Assembly: GCA_028821455.1 (NCBI GenBank)
Contig: JAPPGE010000061.1
Coordinates: forward strand, 1-45,918
Origin: a bacterium
GTDB lineage: Bacteria; Pseudomonadota; Alphaproteobacteria; SP197
Direction of reading: 5' to 3'
Length of the DNA: 45,918 bases
Both the position numbers and the translations under genes were made by a program. Under the pieces are notes generated by a model, which ran no database searches, had not been told where the DNA came from, and was given only the letters and a program-made list of their open reading frames with translations. Within the stretch, counting starts at the first letter, position 1. The number at the start of each line of letters is the position of its first letter. Shown piece by piece: positions 8,208 to 17,716 of the stretch.

Positions 8208-9430
8208 GGCGGCGCCTCTTCTTCCAGGTCTATCTCACGTTCCTTGCCATCATCGTCCTCTTTGGCGTGCTGACCGCGCTGGCATGGTGGTTCATCCCCG
8301 ATGAACACCGGGCAGGCGACTTCACCCGGGGCATGGGGTCTTACCTCCAGGAGACTCTGCCGCCGGCCGGAGCGCCGCGGCACCAGATGGATGCCCATCT
8401 CGCCCGCCTGGCGAGGCACTTCGATGTCGACCTCACCCTGTTTGCTGCCGACGGCAGTGTCCTGGGGAGTGCCGGCTCCGGTACCGGGGAGGAGAGGCGG
8501 CGCCACCGGCACGCCATCATGCTTCCCGACGGCCGGACCATGGAGGTCGACTGGTCGAGGAATGGTGTCTCAGGCGCCGGATTCATTGTCGTCCCCGGTC
8601 TTCTCGCGCTGGCCGCCGCCATCGGCGCCTGGCCCCTGTCGCGCCGTCTCGCCGGGCGTCTCGAGCGGCTGAAGTCCAGGGTCGAGGCCCTGGGTTCAGG
8701 GGATCTCCAGGCGCGCGTCAAGGTCGAGGGCAGGGACGAGATCGCCGCCCTGGCGACGAGCTTCAACCGCGCCGCCGGTCGTATCGAGAACCTTGTGGAA
8801 GCCCAGCGCAACACCCTGGCGGCAGCATCCCATGAACTGCGATCCCCGCTGGCGCGGATCGCCATGGCCACCGGACTCCTTGCCGATTATGCGGATCAAG
8901 ATCTGGTGGCCCGGATCGAGCGCGACATTGCGGAGCTCGATCAGCTGATCGACGAAATCCTGCTCGGCAGCCGCCTCGAGATCGATGAGGGACCGGCCCG
9001 TGTTGACGAGATCGATCTTGGCGCACTCGCCGCCGAGGAGGCGGCCCGCTTCGAGGTCGCGTTCACCGGCGGCACGGCCGTGATCGAGGTGGAAAAACAC
9101 CTGGTCCGTCACCTCGTGCGCAACCTTCTCGGCAATGCGCGGCGTCATGCCGCAGGAAGTCCGGTGAGCGTCGATGTGTCGGCCGACGGGCCATGGGTGC
9201 GCCTTCGTGTCGCCGACAGGGGCCCCGGGGTGAGCGAATCCATGAGGGAGAGCATCTTCGAACCGTTCCGCTCCTTCGCCGCTGATGGCAAGGGCGCCGG
9301 TCTCGGTCTCTATCTGGTGCGGCGCATTGCCAGACGCTACGGTGGTGACGCAGTCTGCCTCGAGAGGCCGGACGGAGGCGCGCTCTTCGAGGTGAGCCTG
9401 CCCGCCAGGGGAGAGGAGCAGGGCCCATGA
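8204..9430 (+). CDS. Membrane sensor histidine kinase
   Basis: A 408-residue classic kinase with two membrane segments (about 7-28 and 127-145) flanking a periplasmic sensor of about 100 residues, a HAMP linker, an H-box with His210 (ASHELRSPLAR), an N-box (LVRNLLGNARRH), and G-boxes DRGPGV and GAGLGLYLV. It starts at GTG overlapping the regulator stop (GTGA). Its own stop TGA overlaps the ATG of the Rieske oxygenase gene, an unusual coupling of a kinase gene to a catabolic enzyme gene. The signal sensed is unknown. Confidence 0.9.
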   Translation: MRRRLFFQVYLTFLAIIVLFGVLTALAWWFIPDEHRAGDFTRGMGSYLQETLPPAGAPRHQMDAHLARLARHFDVDLTLFAADGSVLGSAGSGTGEERRRHRHAIMLPDGRTMEVDWSRNGVSGAGFIVVPGLLALAAAIGAWPLSRRLAGRLERLKSRVEALGSGDLQARVKVEGRDEIAALATSFNRAAGRIENLVEAQRNTLAAASHELRSPLARIAMATGLLADYADQDLVARIERDIAELDQLIDEILLGSRLEIDEGPARVDEIDLGALAAEEAARFEVAFTGGTAVIEVEKHLVRHLVRNLLGNARRHAAGSPVSVDVSADGPWVRLRVADRGPGVSESMRESIFEPFRSFAADGKGAGLGLYLVRRIARRYGGDAVCLERPDGGALFEVSLPARGEEQGP

Positions 9431-10554
9431 CAAGCACGCTCGATGCCGGCGGCTTTGACGTCTCTGCCGAGCACTCGACCACGCTGCCCTCGAGCTGGTA
9501 CCGGGATCCCGCCATCTGGCGCCTCGAGCACGAGGCGATCTTCTACCGCAGTTGGTGGTACCTGGGACATGTGAGCGACCTCCCCCGGCGCGGCGACTAC
9601 CTCACCGGCAGGATTGTCGATCAGAATGTCCTCGTCATCAGGGGCCACGACGGGGTGTTGCGCGCCTTTCACAACGTGTGTAGCCACCGCGCCCATCCGC
9701 TGCTCGAGGGTTGCGGCAACACGGCCTTCATCATCTGCCCCTATCACCAGTGGACCTACGACGCGAACGGCCGTTTTCGCCAGGGTCGGGGATGTGAGCC
9801 TCTGAAGGACTGGACGGCGGGGAACGCCGACCTCAAGCCCGTGCGGCTGGAGGACTACGGCGGCTTTCTCTTCGTCAACCTCGATGCCGGAGCCGTCCCC
9901 CTCATCGACCAGGCGGGGAGCTTTCTCAAGGACATGCATCGCGCTTGCCCGCGGCTGCCGGACCTGGTGCGCGCCTGTCGCTGGGAAGTCGACGTACAGG
10001 CCAACTGGAAGACGGTGATTGACAACAATCACGAGTGTTACCACTGCGACGTCAATCACCGGTCACTGATGGAGCTCGTCGACTATGACGGCCAGGCAGT
10101 CTGGTCCGATGACGGCATCACATTCAGCCACAGGATCGCCGCCAGGGATCTCGACAACACGGCCTATCGCCTCGAAGCGGTGGACGTCGAGCAGAAGGAA
10201 GCCCTTTTCGGCTACATCTGGCCCACCGCAATTCCCCTCATGTACCCCGGCAGCCCGCATCTGGCGATGTTCCAGGTCCTGCCCACCGGTCCCGAGACCA
10301 CCCGCGAGAGATGGGACTTCTACTTCACCTCCCGCGAGCCCTCGGAGTTCGAGAGGCGGTTCATGGACTACATCCGCACCGTCCTCGTGGTCGAGGATGT
10401 CGGGCTCTGCGAGAACGTCCAGCAGGGCCTCAACTCACTGGGCTATCACCAGGGGCGGTTCGTCGTCGACAGGGATCATCCCGAATACAGCGAGCACCAC
10501 GTGCACTTCTTCCAGTCCATGGTGCTGGACTCGCTCAAATCCTTCACGGCGTGA
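9427..10554 (+). CDS. Rieske non-heme iron oxygenase, choline/betaine-type alpha subunit
   Basis: The 375-residue oxygenase has a Rieske [2Fe-2S] site C85-x-H87-x16-C104-x2-H107 and a mononuclear iron site in NNHECYHCDVNH (His206 and His211), with Asp324 in VVEDVGL as the probable third ligand. This arrangement is typical of choline monooxygenase, glycine-betaine monooxygenase GbcA and other quaternary-ammonium oxygenases, which remove or oxidise an N-methyl group. No ferredoxin reductase gene (GbcB-like) is present in the window, so the electron donor must be elsewhere. The start ATG overlaps the kinase stop. Its 3' end overlaps convergent ubiA by 11 bp. With the DMGDH-like gene nearby, a betaine to dimethylamino-acid route is plausible. 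Confidence 0.85.
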   Translation: MTSTLDAGGFDVSAEHSTTLPSSWYRDPAIWRLEHEAIFYRSWWYLGHVSDLPRRGDYLTGRIVDQNVLVIRGHDGVLRAFHNVCSHRAHPLLEGCGNTAFIICPYHQWTYDANGRFRQGRGCEPLKDWTAGNADLKPVRLEDYGGFLFVNLDAGAVPLIDQAGSFLKDMHRACPRLPDLVRACRWEVDVQANWKTVIDNNHECYHCDVNHRSLMELVDYDGQAVWSDDGITFSHRIAARDLDNTAYRLEAVDVEQKEALFGYIWPTAIPLMYPGSPHLAMFQVLPTGPETTRERWDFYFTSREPSEFERRFMDYIRTVLVVEDVGLCENVQQGLNSLGYHQGRFVVDRDHPEYSEHHVHFFQSMVLDSLKSFTA

Positions 10555-11452
10555 CCGGGACGAGACGGCCCAGGACAAGTCCGGCAAAGACCAGGAGGCC
10601 AATCCGGTTGTTGGCGGAAAAGGCCCTCAAGCATGATCCCGGGTCATCGAGATCGACGGTGACGAGCTGCCTTGCCAGATCGGCGGCGGCGATGGCGAGG
10701 ACCACCAGGAAGGGCCACCCGGTCCCGGCCAGGTAGCCGGCCAGGGCCGCCCCGGCAACGAAAACGCCGTAGAAAAGACCGGTGAGGAGTTTTGTGCTCT
10801 CGCCGAAGGCAAGTGCCGTCGACTTCACGCCGATCCGCTCATCGTCCGTCTTGTCCTGGTGGGCATAGATCGTGTCATAACCGATCGTCCATGCGATGGC
10901 GGCGAGATAGAGCACCAGGGGCTCGGGCGAGAGTGTGCCCCTGACCGCGACCCAGCCGACCAGGGCCCCCCAGCTGAAGGCGAGGCCGAGAAAGAGCTGC
11001 GGCCAGTAGGTGACGCGTTTCATGAAGGGATAGATGACCACCAGGCCAAGGGAGGCGAGACCTGTGATGATCGCTGCCTGGTTGAACTGGAGAAGGACGA
11101 CGAGACCCGCGGCAAGCAGCAGGCCAAGGAAGACCAGGGCGCCCGGCAGCGTGACGGCGCCGCTGGCGAGGGGGCGATCGCGGGTCCGCTCGACCCGGGC
11201 GTCGATCCGCCGGTCGACGATGTCGTTGACGATGCAGCCGGCGGACCGCATCACCACGGCTCCGGCGGCGAAAAGGCCAAGGAGCGTCCAGTCCGGCCAT
11301 CCAGGCGAAGCCAGGGCAACCGCCCACCAGCAGGGCCACATCAGGAGCCAGAAGCCCGCGGGCCTGTCGACGCGCGCCAGTTGCAGCCACGGCCGCCACG
11401 ATTCGGGCGCCCGAGCGTTGACCCACTCCCTGAAGAACGGACGCCGGCTCAT
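10544..11452 (-). CDS. ubiA: 4-hydroxybenzoate polyprenyltransferase
   Basis: A 302-residue integral membrane prenyltransferase that attaches the polyprenyl tail to 4-hydroxybenzoate in ubiquinone synthesis. Both Asp-rich, Mg-pyrophosphate binding motifs are present: NDIVDRRID (Asp77, Asp80, Asp84) and YDTIYAHQDKTDD (Asp193-Asp204). About eight hydrophobic helices are visible and length matches the family. It is transcribed divergently from gshA and converges on the Rieske gene. Confidence 0.95.
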   Translation of the reverse strand: MSRRPFFREWVNARAPESWRPWLQLARVDRPAGFWLLMWPCWWAVALASPGWPDWTLLGLFAAGAVVMRSAGCIVNDIVDRRIDARVERTRDRPLASGAVTLPGALVFLGLLLAAGLVVLLQFNQAAIITGLASLGLVVIYPFMKRVTYWPQLFLGLAFSWGALVGWVAVRGTLSPEPLVLYLAAIAWTIGYDTIYAHQDKTDDERIGVKSTALAFGESTKLLTGLFYGVFVAGAALAGYLAGTGWPFLVVLAIAAADLARQLVTVDLDDPGSCLRAFSANNRIGLLVFAGLVLGRLVPVTP

Positions 11453-11573
11453 TCAGGTGACTCCCGGAATGGCGCACGCCGACATTGTCTGCCGCCGGCC
11501 GTCTTTGCAAGGGCCCCATGCGCGGGATATCGTGCGCGCCGCCAATCGAGGCGCCCGGGGAGCCATATCGATC

Positions 11574-12935
11574 GTGTCCATACCGTCCGCACAGAACGCC
11601 ACGCCGGTCACATCCCGCAACCAGCTCGTCGAAGTCCTGGAATCGGGGTGCAAGCCGCCCGAGGAGTGGCGGGTCGGCACGGAGCACGAGAAGTTCGCCT
11701 ACGACGCCGAGACCCGCAGGCCCCTCTCCTACGACGCTCCCAACGGCATCCGCGTCATCCTCGAGGAATTGCAGCGATTTGGCTGGCAGCCGCTCATGGA
11801 GGGAGACCATGTCATCGGGTTGAAGAAGGACAACCAGCACGTTTCCCTGGAACCGGGGGGGCAGGTGGAGCTCTCCGGCGCCCCCTTGAAGACGCTCCAT
11901 GAATCCTGTCGCGAGGTGAATGCCCACCTGGACCAGTGCCAGGAAGTCGCCGAGGAGCTCGGCATCATCTTCCTCGGCCTTGGGTTGAGACCCCTCGACC
12001 GTCGCCAGGACGTGCCCTGGATGCCCAAGGGCCGCTACCGGATCATGCGGGAATACATGCAGAAGGTCGGGACCATGGGCCTCGACATGATGGTCGGCAC
12101 CTGCACCATCCAGGCCAATCTGGATTTCGCTTCCGAGGCGGACATGGTGCAGAAGTTCAGGGTCGCCCAGGCGCTGCAGGCGGTGACCACCGCGCTTTTC
12201 GCCAACTCGCCCTTCAGCGAGGGAAAGCCCAACGGCTACCTGTCGATGCGCGCCCACATCTGGACCGACACCGACAATGACCGCAGCGGCTTGCTGAAGT
12301 TCGTCACCGAGGACGGGTTCGGATTCGAGCGATACGTCGACTACGCTCTCGATGTGCCAATGTACTTCGTGCTGCGCGACGGGCGCTACATCGACGCCTC
12401 GGGCCAGTCGTTCCGCGACTTCATGGAGGGCCGCCTGCCTGCCCTGCCAGGCGAAATCCCGACGATCTCCGACTGGGAAGACCACCTGACCACACTGTTC
12501 CCGGACGTCCGGATCAAGCGGTACATGGAAGTACGCGGCGCCGATGGCGCCAGCTGGCGGCGCATCTGTGCGCTGCCCGCCCTGTGGACCGGGCTGCTCT
12601 ACGTGTCGTCGCAACTCGATGCGGCCTGGGAGATGGTGCGGGACTGGACCTGGGAAGAGCAGGTGCAGATGAAGGCCGACGTGCCGCGGCTCGGGCTGAG
12701 GGCGCCGTTCAGGTCGGGCACCGTCCAGGATGTCGCCCGTACCATGCTGGAAATCTCCTGCGAAGGACTCTACCGGCGGCGCTACTACGACGGCAGCCTC
12801 GACGAGGTGCATTTTCTCGACTCGCTGATGGAGATTGCGATGTCGGGAAGAACCCCGGCGGAGATCCTTCTGGATCGATGGGAGAACGCCTGGGGCGGCA
12901 GTATCGATCCGGTGTTCAGTGAGTTCTCGTTCTGA
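11574..12935 (+). CDS. gshA: Glutamate-cysteine ligase (plant/proteobacterial type)
   Basis: The 453-residue product makes gamma-glutamylcysteine, the first step of glutathione synthesis. Family hallmarks include the early WRVGTEHEKF block, HVSLEPGGQVELSG, and MVGTCTIQANLDF. The frame is open upstream, but recognisable homology starts after the GTG at 11574, which has GGGGAG about 11 bases upstream and gives the usual length of about 455. It is divergent from ubiA and is followed 28 bp later by a RidA-family gene. Confidence 0.93.
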   Translation: MSIPSAQNATPVTSRNQLVEVLESGCKPPEEWRVGTEHEKFAYDAETRRPLSYDAPNGIRVILEELQRFGWQPLMEGDHVIGLKKDNQHVSLEPGGQVELSGAPLKTLHESCREVNAHLDQCQEVAEELGIIFLGLGLRPLDRRQDVPWMPKGRYRIMREYMQKVGTMGLDMMVGTCTIQANLDFASEADMVQKFRVAQALQAVTTALFANSPFSEGKPNGYLSMRAHIWTDTDNDRSGLLKFVTEDGFGFERYVDYALDVPMYFVLRDGRYIDASGQSFRDFMEGRLPALPGEIPTISDWEDHLTTLFPDVRIKRYMEVRGADGASWRRICALPALWTGLLYVSSQLDAAWEMVRDWTWEEQVQMKADVPRLGLRAPFRSGTVQDVARTMLEISCEGLYRRRYYDGSLDEVHFLDSLMEIAMSGRTPAEILLDRWENAWGGSIDPVFSEFSF

Positions 12936-12963
12936 AACTGCCCATGAAAGGAGCGCCACGGCC

Positions 12964-13353
12964 GTGCTGAGACGATTCAATCCCGAGGGTGTTGCGCCAC
13001 CCCTGTCGAACTACAGCCACGGAGTCGTGATACCCGCTGGCATGAAGCAGCTGCATGTCTCGGGGCAGATCGGAATCACGCCCGACGGCACCATTCCCGA
13101 TGATGTCGGTGAACAGGCACGCTGGTGCTTTGCGAATATCCTGGCGATCCTCGCGGCGGAAGGCATGGCGGCGGACAATCTCGCGTCGCTGACGACCTAT
13201 GTTGTCGGCGAGGACAATCTCGCGGCCGTGCGCGAGGCGCGCCAGCAGGCTCTCGGAGAGGCTGCGCCAGCCTCGACGCTGGTGTTCGTCGCGGCCCTTG
13301 CCACGCCCGTACTCAAGGTCGAGGTCCAGGCAATCGCCGCCTCGGTGGTCTGA
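12964..13353 (+). CDS. RidA/YjgF/YER057c-family protein
   Basis: A 129-residue protein of the Rid family, usually trimeric; RidA itself hydrolyses reactive enamine/imine intermediates from PLP enzymes. Visible features are an N-terminal RFNPEG...PLSNYSHGV strand, HVSGQIG and the C-terminal KVEVQAIA. The archetypal RidA arginine near the C-terminus (in IEIEAIA-RR-type tails) is not seen, so it may be one of the RidA-like (Rid1-7) groups. The start is the GTG at 12964 with GGAG about 10 bases upstream; nearby ATG codons are out of frame. Its 3' end faces tldD. Confidence 0.85.
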   Translation: MLRRFNPEGVAPPLSNYSHGVVIPAGMKQLHVSGQIGITPDGTIPDDVGEQARWCFANILAILAAEGMAADNLASLTTYVVGEDNLAAVREARQQALGEAAPASTLVFVAALATPVLKVEVQAIAASVV

Positions 13354-13368
13354 CGACACAAGGGCGGT

Positions 13369-14796
13369 TTATCCGGCCTGCGTGCCGCCAACGGTGAGGC
13401 CTTCGATCAGCATGGTTGGCTGACCGACGCCTACCGGCACGCTCTGGCCATTCTTGCCGCAGGTCCCCACACCGGGGTCGAGCCGCATGTCGTTGCCAAG
13501 CGCCTTGACATGCTTGAGGGCGGACGGTCCGTCGCCGATCAGTGTCGCGCCCTTGACCGATGGGCCCACCTTGCCGTTCTCGATGAGGTAGGCCTCCGAT
13601 GCGGTGAAGACAAAGGTGCCGTTGACGATGTCGACCTGGCCACCGGAAAAATTGACCGCATAGAGACCATTGGGAACCGATTCGATGATCTCTTCGGGGT
13701 CGCTGTCGCCTGACAGCATGCAGGTGTTGGTCATCCTCGGCATGGGCTGGTGGGCATGGCTTTCGCGCCGGCCGTTGCCGGTCTTCGCCGCGTCCATCAG
13801 GTGGGCATTCATGCGATCCGTCATGTAGTTCTTCAGAATTCCGTCCTCGATCAGCACCGTCCGCTCGGTTGGCGTGCCCTCGTCATCGATGGTGAGCGAT
13901 CCCCGCCTGCCGGCGATTGTCCCGTCGTCGATCACCGTGACGCCCGGGGCAGCCACCCGCTCACCCATGAGACCGGAGAATGCCGACGTCTTCTTGCGGT
14001 TGAAGTCGCCCTCGAGGCCGTGTCCGACGGCCTCGTGCAGCATGACGGCCGGCCAGCCGGGACCGAGGACGACGGGCATCTCGCCGGCCGGCGCATCGAC
14101 GGACTCGAGGTTGACGAGGGCGATGCGCAAGGCCTCGTCGGCATGATCCTTCCATTGCTCCCGGCCAATGAAGTCGTGATAGGGCAGGCGGCCGCCCGTG
14201 CCGTGGGAGCCGGCTTCCATGCGGTCGCCCGACTGCACGACGCAACTGATCCTGACCGAGACCAAAGGCCGGACATCCGTCGCCATGCTGCCGTCGGCGC
14301 GCAGGATGGAGACCACCTGCCAGCTTGCCATGAGGGCAGCCGTCACCTGGTGGACTCTCTCGTCCCTGGAGCGAAGCCAGGCGTCGATGTCCTCGAGCAG
14401 CGTCACCTTGTCGCCGAAGGGCATCTCCGACACCGGATTGTCCTCTCCATAGAGATGACGGTTGGTGCGCGCCGGCGCGACAGCGACGTCCGCCTGGCGT
14501 CCATCGATCTCGCGCACGGTCCCGGCGGCACGCCTGAGGGCAGCTTCGGAGAGTTCCGAGGTGTGGGCATAGGCGGTCACATCGTCGACGATGCGCCTCA
14601 GGCCCATGCCCTGGACGACGTCGTAGCCGGCCTGCTTCAGGCGCCCGTCGTCGAACACGAGGGTTTCGGACTGACCGTACTCCATGAAGAGCTCGCCATC
14701 GTCGGCGCCGTTGAGGGCATCGCCGACGATACCGGTGACCCGGCTTCTGTCCATGCCGCTTCTATGGAAGAAGAGTTCATCGGCTGACGCGTTCAT
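13369..14796 (-). CDS. tldD: Metalloprotease TldD
   Basis: A 475-residue TldD, which with TldE/PmbA forms a heterodimeric zinc protease that trims small peptides and modified peptide precursors. The HExxxH zinc motif is HEAVGH at 254-259, followed by GLEGDFNRKKTSAFSG. The C-terminal GTCGKNGQ contains the conserved zinc-ligand Cys. The start ATG gives normal family length. No tldE/pmbA partner lies in the window. It is divergent from the cytochrome oxidase operon. Confidence 0.93.
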   Translation of the reverse strand: MNASADELFFHRSGMDRSRVTGIVGDALNGADDGELFMEYGQSETLVFDDGRLKQAGYDVVQGMGLRRIVDDVTAYAHTSELSEAALRRAAGTVREIDGRQADVAVAPARTNRHLYGEDNPVSEMPFGDKVTLLEDIDAWLRSRDERVHQVTAALMASWQVVSILRADGSMATDVRPLVSVRISCVVQSGDRMEAGSHGTGGRLPYHDFIGREQWKDHADEALRIALVNLESVDAPAGEMPVVLGPGWPAVMLHEAVGHGLEGDFNRKKTSAFSGLMGERVAAPGVTVIDDGTIAGRRGSLTIDDEGTPTERTVLIEDGILKNYMTDRMNAHLMDAAKTGNGRRESHAHQPMPRMTNTCMLSGDSDPEEIIESVPNGLYAVNFSGGQVDIVNGTFVFTASEAYLIENGKVGPSVKGATLIGDGPSALKHVKALGNDMRLDPGVGTCGKNGQSVPVGVGQPTMLIEGLTVGGTQAG

Positions 14797-15210
14797 CCCT
14801 GGGGGCCTCCACCGGCAACTCTTCCTTATAGCGACTGCATCCCGACTCCGCCAACGACCCTTGCGGGGAGCGCGCCCGCCTCGCGGAATGCCGACATGAA
14901 CGTGGCTTCCTCCCTGCGTGCTGTCCTTGCCCCGCCGGCCGTGCCGGAAAGGAGCGTCACGGCACCGTCCTGCAGGTTCCGTGACCCCGTCTGATCCGTC
15001 GTCTCACATTGAGAGCGAACCTGGCGGGAGAGTTGCGAAGTCAGCCGGAATCGGGACGGATTGGCCTTGTATGGACATCCGGTGCCGGAGGGGGAGATTC
15101 GGGTCCTGCAGGCTTGTGAAGCGGATTGCGGGTCGTGTATGGTCCGCCTCGCCCGAACCGGTGGATCGGACCGGTCCGCCTGCGGGGTGAATGTCTGGAG
15201 GAGAGTCATA
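14797..15210. other. Intergenic region between tldD and ctaC
   Basis: A 414-bp gap between divergent genes that must carry the promoters of tldD and the cytochrome oxidase operon. Open frames here are short and show no recognisable family. No clear -35/-10 pair or known riboswitch was identified. The ctaC ribosome-binding site (GGAGGAGAG, 15197-15205) is at its right edge. Confidence 0.5.
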
Positions 15211-16044
15211 GTGACACCGTTCCTCATGGTGGCGGTCCTGGTGGTCGCCGTGCATGCCGCTCCAGCCCTGGCCCAGGAGACAGTCGGCCTTCCTGAGGAC
15301 TGGCAGTGGGGTTTCCAGCCGGCGGCGTCGCCGAGCATGGAAGACATCCACTGGCTCTACGACGTCTTCCTGTTTCCGGTGATGATGATCATCTCGGCCT
15401 TCGTGCTGCTGCTCATGGCCTACATCCTCGTGCGTTACCGCCGTGCCGCCAATCCGCAAGCTTCCGGCACCACCCACAACAGTCTTCTCGAGGTGATCTG
15501 GACCGGAATTCCGGCACTCATCCTGATCGTGATTGCCATTCCCTCCCTGCGCCTTCTCTATGATCAGGAAACCCTGCCCGTGGCGGAGCCTGACCTCACC
15601 ATCAAGATCACGGGCCACCAGTGGTACTGGTCCTACGAGTATCCGGATTACGATGGTCTGGAGTTCGATGCCTACATCCTGGGTGATGACGAACTCGCGG
15701 AGGGCCAGCCACGACTGCTTGCCACCGACACGACCGTCGTGGTGCCGACCGATACATACATCAGGCTGCAGATCACGTCCGAAGACGTCATCCACGCCTG
15801 GGCCCTGCCGGCGGCCGGGGTCAAGATGGACGCCGTTCCGGGACGCCTCAACGAGATCTGGATGAAACTCGAGCAGCCGGGCATGTACTACGGACAGTGT
15901 TCGGAACTGTGCGGTCTCAACCACGGCTACATGCCGATCATGGTCGAGGCCGTGTCCGAAGCCGAGTTCGGAACATGGGCGAACGAGCAGCTGGCGGGTC
16001 GCGGGACGGCCGATGACGCGGTCGTGACGGTCGCGCAGAACTGA
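15211..16044 (+). CDS. ctaC: Cytochrome c oxidase subunit II
   Basis: A 277-residue CuA subunit of the aa3-type oxidase, which accepts electrons from cytochrome c. It has a signal peptide of about 22 residues ending APALAQ, two membrane helices, the aromatic block [13 protein letters not shown], and a complete CuA site (His195, then C230-x-E232-x-C234-x3-H238-x2-M241). The start is the GTG at 15211, directly behind GGAGGAGAG, because this begins exactly at a good signal peptide; upstream in-frame sequence does not resemble subunit II. It is the first gene of the ctaC-D-B-x-G-E operon. Confidence 0.95.
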   Translation: MTPFLMVAVLVVAVHAAPALAQETVGLPEDWQWGFQPAASPSMEDIHWLYDVFLFPVMMIISAFVLLLMAYILVRYRRAANPQASGTTHNSLLEVIWTGIPALILIVIAIPSLRLLYDQETLPVAEPDLTIKITGHQWYWSYEYPDYDGLEFDAYILGDDELAEGQPRLLATDTTVVVPTDTYIRLQITSEDVIHAWALPAAGVKMDAVPGRLNEIWMKLEQPGMYYGQCSELCGLNHGYMPIMVEAVSEAEFGTWANEQLAGRGTADDAVVTVAQN

Positions 16045-16084
16045 ACATTCCTACGAGGCAAGGCCCTGCAAGGACACCGATGAG

Positions 16085-17701
16085 ATGAGTCAAGCCCAAG
16101 CGGTCGAAGACCACCACGCGCACCAGCCCACAGGGTTCCTGCGCTACCTCTACTCCACGAATCACAAGGACATCGGGACGATGTACATCGTCTACGGGTT
16201 CGTGTTCGGCCTGATCGGCTTCCTGATGTCGATGCTCATCCGCATCGAACTGGCGCATCCCGGTGACGGCATCCTGGGCGGCGACTATCACCTCTACAAC
16301 GTGCTGATCACGAGTCACGGACTGATCATGATCTTCTTCATGATCATGCCGGTATTCATCGGCGGGTTCGGCAACTGGATGATACCGTTGATGATCGGTG
16401 CGCCCGACATGGCGTTCCCGCGCATGAACAACATCAGTTTCTGGCTGCTCATTCCGTCAGGAATACTGCTTGTGGGGTCGGTGTTCATCGGTGGGGGCAC
16501 CGGTGTCGGCTGGACGATCTATGCGCCATTGTCGACCTACGGAAACCAGGGGAACCTGGCGATCGACTGCCTCATCCTGGCGATCCACCTTGCCGGTGCG
16601 TCGTCGATTCTGGGGGCGATCAACTTCATCACCACCATTTTCAACATGCGCGCACCGGGCATGACGCTTCACCGCATGCCGCTCTTCGTGTGGGCGGTGC
16701 TTGTGACCGCCTTCCTGCTCGTGCTGTCACTGCCGGTCCTGGCCGGCGCCATCACCATGCTGCTGACGGACCGCAATTTCGGCACCGGCTTCTTTGACCC
16801 CGCCCTGGGTGGCGATCCCGTCCTCTACCAGCACCTGTTCTGGTTCTTCGGCCATCCGGAGGTCTACATCCTCATCCTGCCGGGCTTCGGAATCGTCAGC
16901 CACATCATCTCGACCTTCTCGCGCAAGCCCATCTTCGGCTACCTCGGCATGGCCTACGCCATGGTCGCCATCGGATTCGTCGGATTCATCGTCTGGGCCC
17001 ATCACATGTACACGGTGGGTATGGGGCTGGACACGAAGGCCTATTTCATCATTGCAACGATGATCATCGCCGTGCCCACGGGCATCAAGATCTTCAGCTG
17101 GCTCGCCACCATGTGGGGTGGTTCCATCGAGTTCAGCACGCCGATGCTGTGGGCTCTTGGATTCATCTTCCTGTTCACGGTGGGCGGCGTGACCGGCGTG
17201 CTGCTGGCCAATGCCGGCATCGACACCGCCATGCACGACACCTACTTCGTGGTGGCGCACTTCCACTACGTGCTGTCGCTCGGCGCCGTCTTCGCCCTCT
17301 TCGGCGGCTTCTATTACTGGATCGGCAAGATGTCCGGGTACCAGTATCCCGAATGGGCCGGCAAGGCGCATTTCTGGATCACCCTGATCGGCGTCAACGT
17401 CACCTTCTTTCCGCAGCACTTCCTCGGAATGGCGGGCATGCCGCGAAGAATCCCGGACTATCCTGATGTCTATGCCGGATGGAATCTCGTGTCGTCCATC
17501 GGATCCTACATCACGGCTGCCGGCATGCTGGTGTTCCTCTACGTGCTCTACTACGTCTTCGTGGCCCACCGCGTGCGCTGTCCCGACAACCCCTGGGGAG
17601 AAGGGGCGACGACACTGGAATGGACGGTGTCCTCGCCGCCGCCTTTCCACACATTCGAGGATCCCCCCTACATGGGTGCCCCGGCCAGGGCGGGCCACTG
17701 A
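16085..17701 (+). CDS. ctaD: Cytochrome c oxidase subunit I
   Basis: The 538-residue catalytic subunit carries heme a and the heme a3-CuB centre. Twelve hydrophobic helices are apparent. Recognisable blocks are [28 protein letters not shown] (low-spin heme His), [17 protein letters not shown] (CuB His and the cross-linked Tyr), WAHHMYTVG and [17 protein letters not shown]. It pumps protons as it reduces oxygen. It lies 40 bp after ctaC and 15 bp before ctaB. Confidence 0.97.
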   Translation: MSQAQAVEDHHAHQPTGFLRYLYSTNHKDIGTMYIVYGFVFGLIGFLMSMLIRIELAHPGDGILGGDYHLYNVLITSHGLIMIFFMIMPVFIGGFGNWMIPLMIGAPDMAFPRMNNISFWLLIPSGILLVGSVFIGGGTGVGWTIYAPLSTYGNQGNLAIDCLILAIHLAGASSILGAINFITTIFNMRAPGMTLHRMPLFVWAVLVTAFLLVLSLPVLAGAITMLLTDRNFGTGFFDPALGGDPVLYQHLFWFFGHPEVYILILPGFGIVSHIISTFSRKPIFGYLGMAYAMVAIGFVGFIVWAHHMYTVGMGLDTKAYFIIATMIIAVPTGIKIFSWLATMWGGSIEFSTPMLWALGFIFLFTVGGVTGVLLANAGIDTAMHDTYFVVAHFHYVLSLGAVFALFGGFYYWIGKMSGYQYPEWAGKAHFWITLIGVNVTFFPQHFLGMAGMPRRIPDYPDVYAGWNLVSSIGSYITAAGMLVFLYVLYYVFVAHRVRCPDNPWGEGATTLEWTVSSPPPFHTFEDPPYMGAPARAGH

Positions 17702-17716
17702 CGAAGGGGTGAGACC

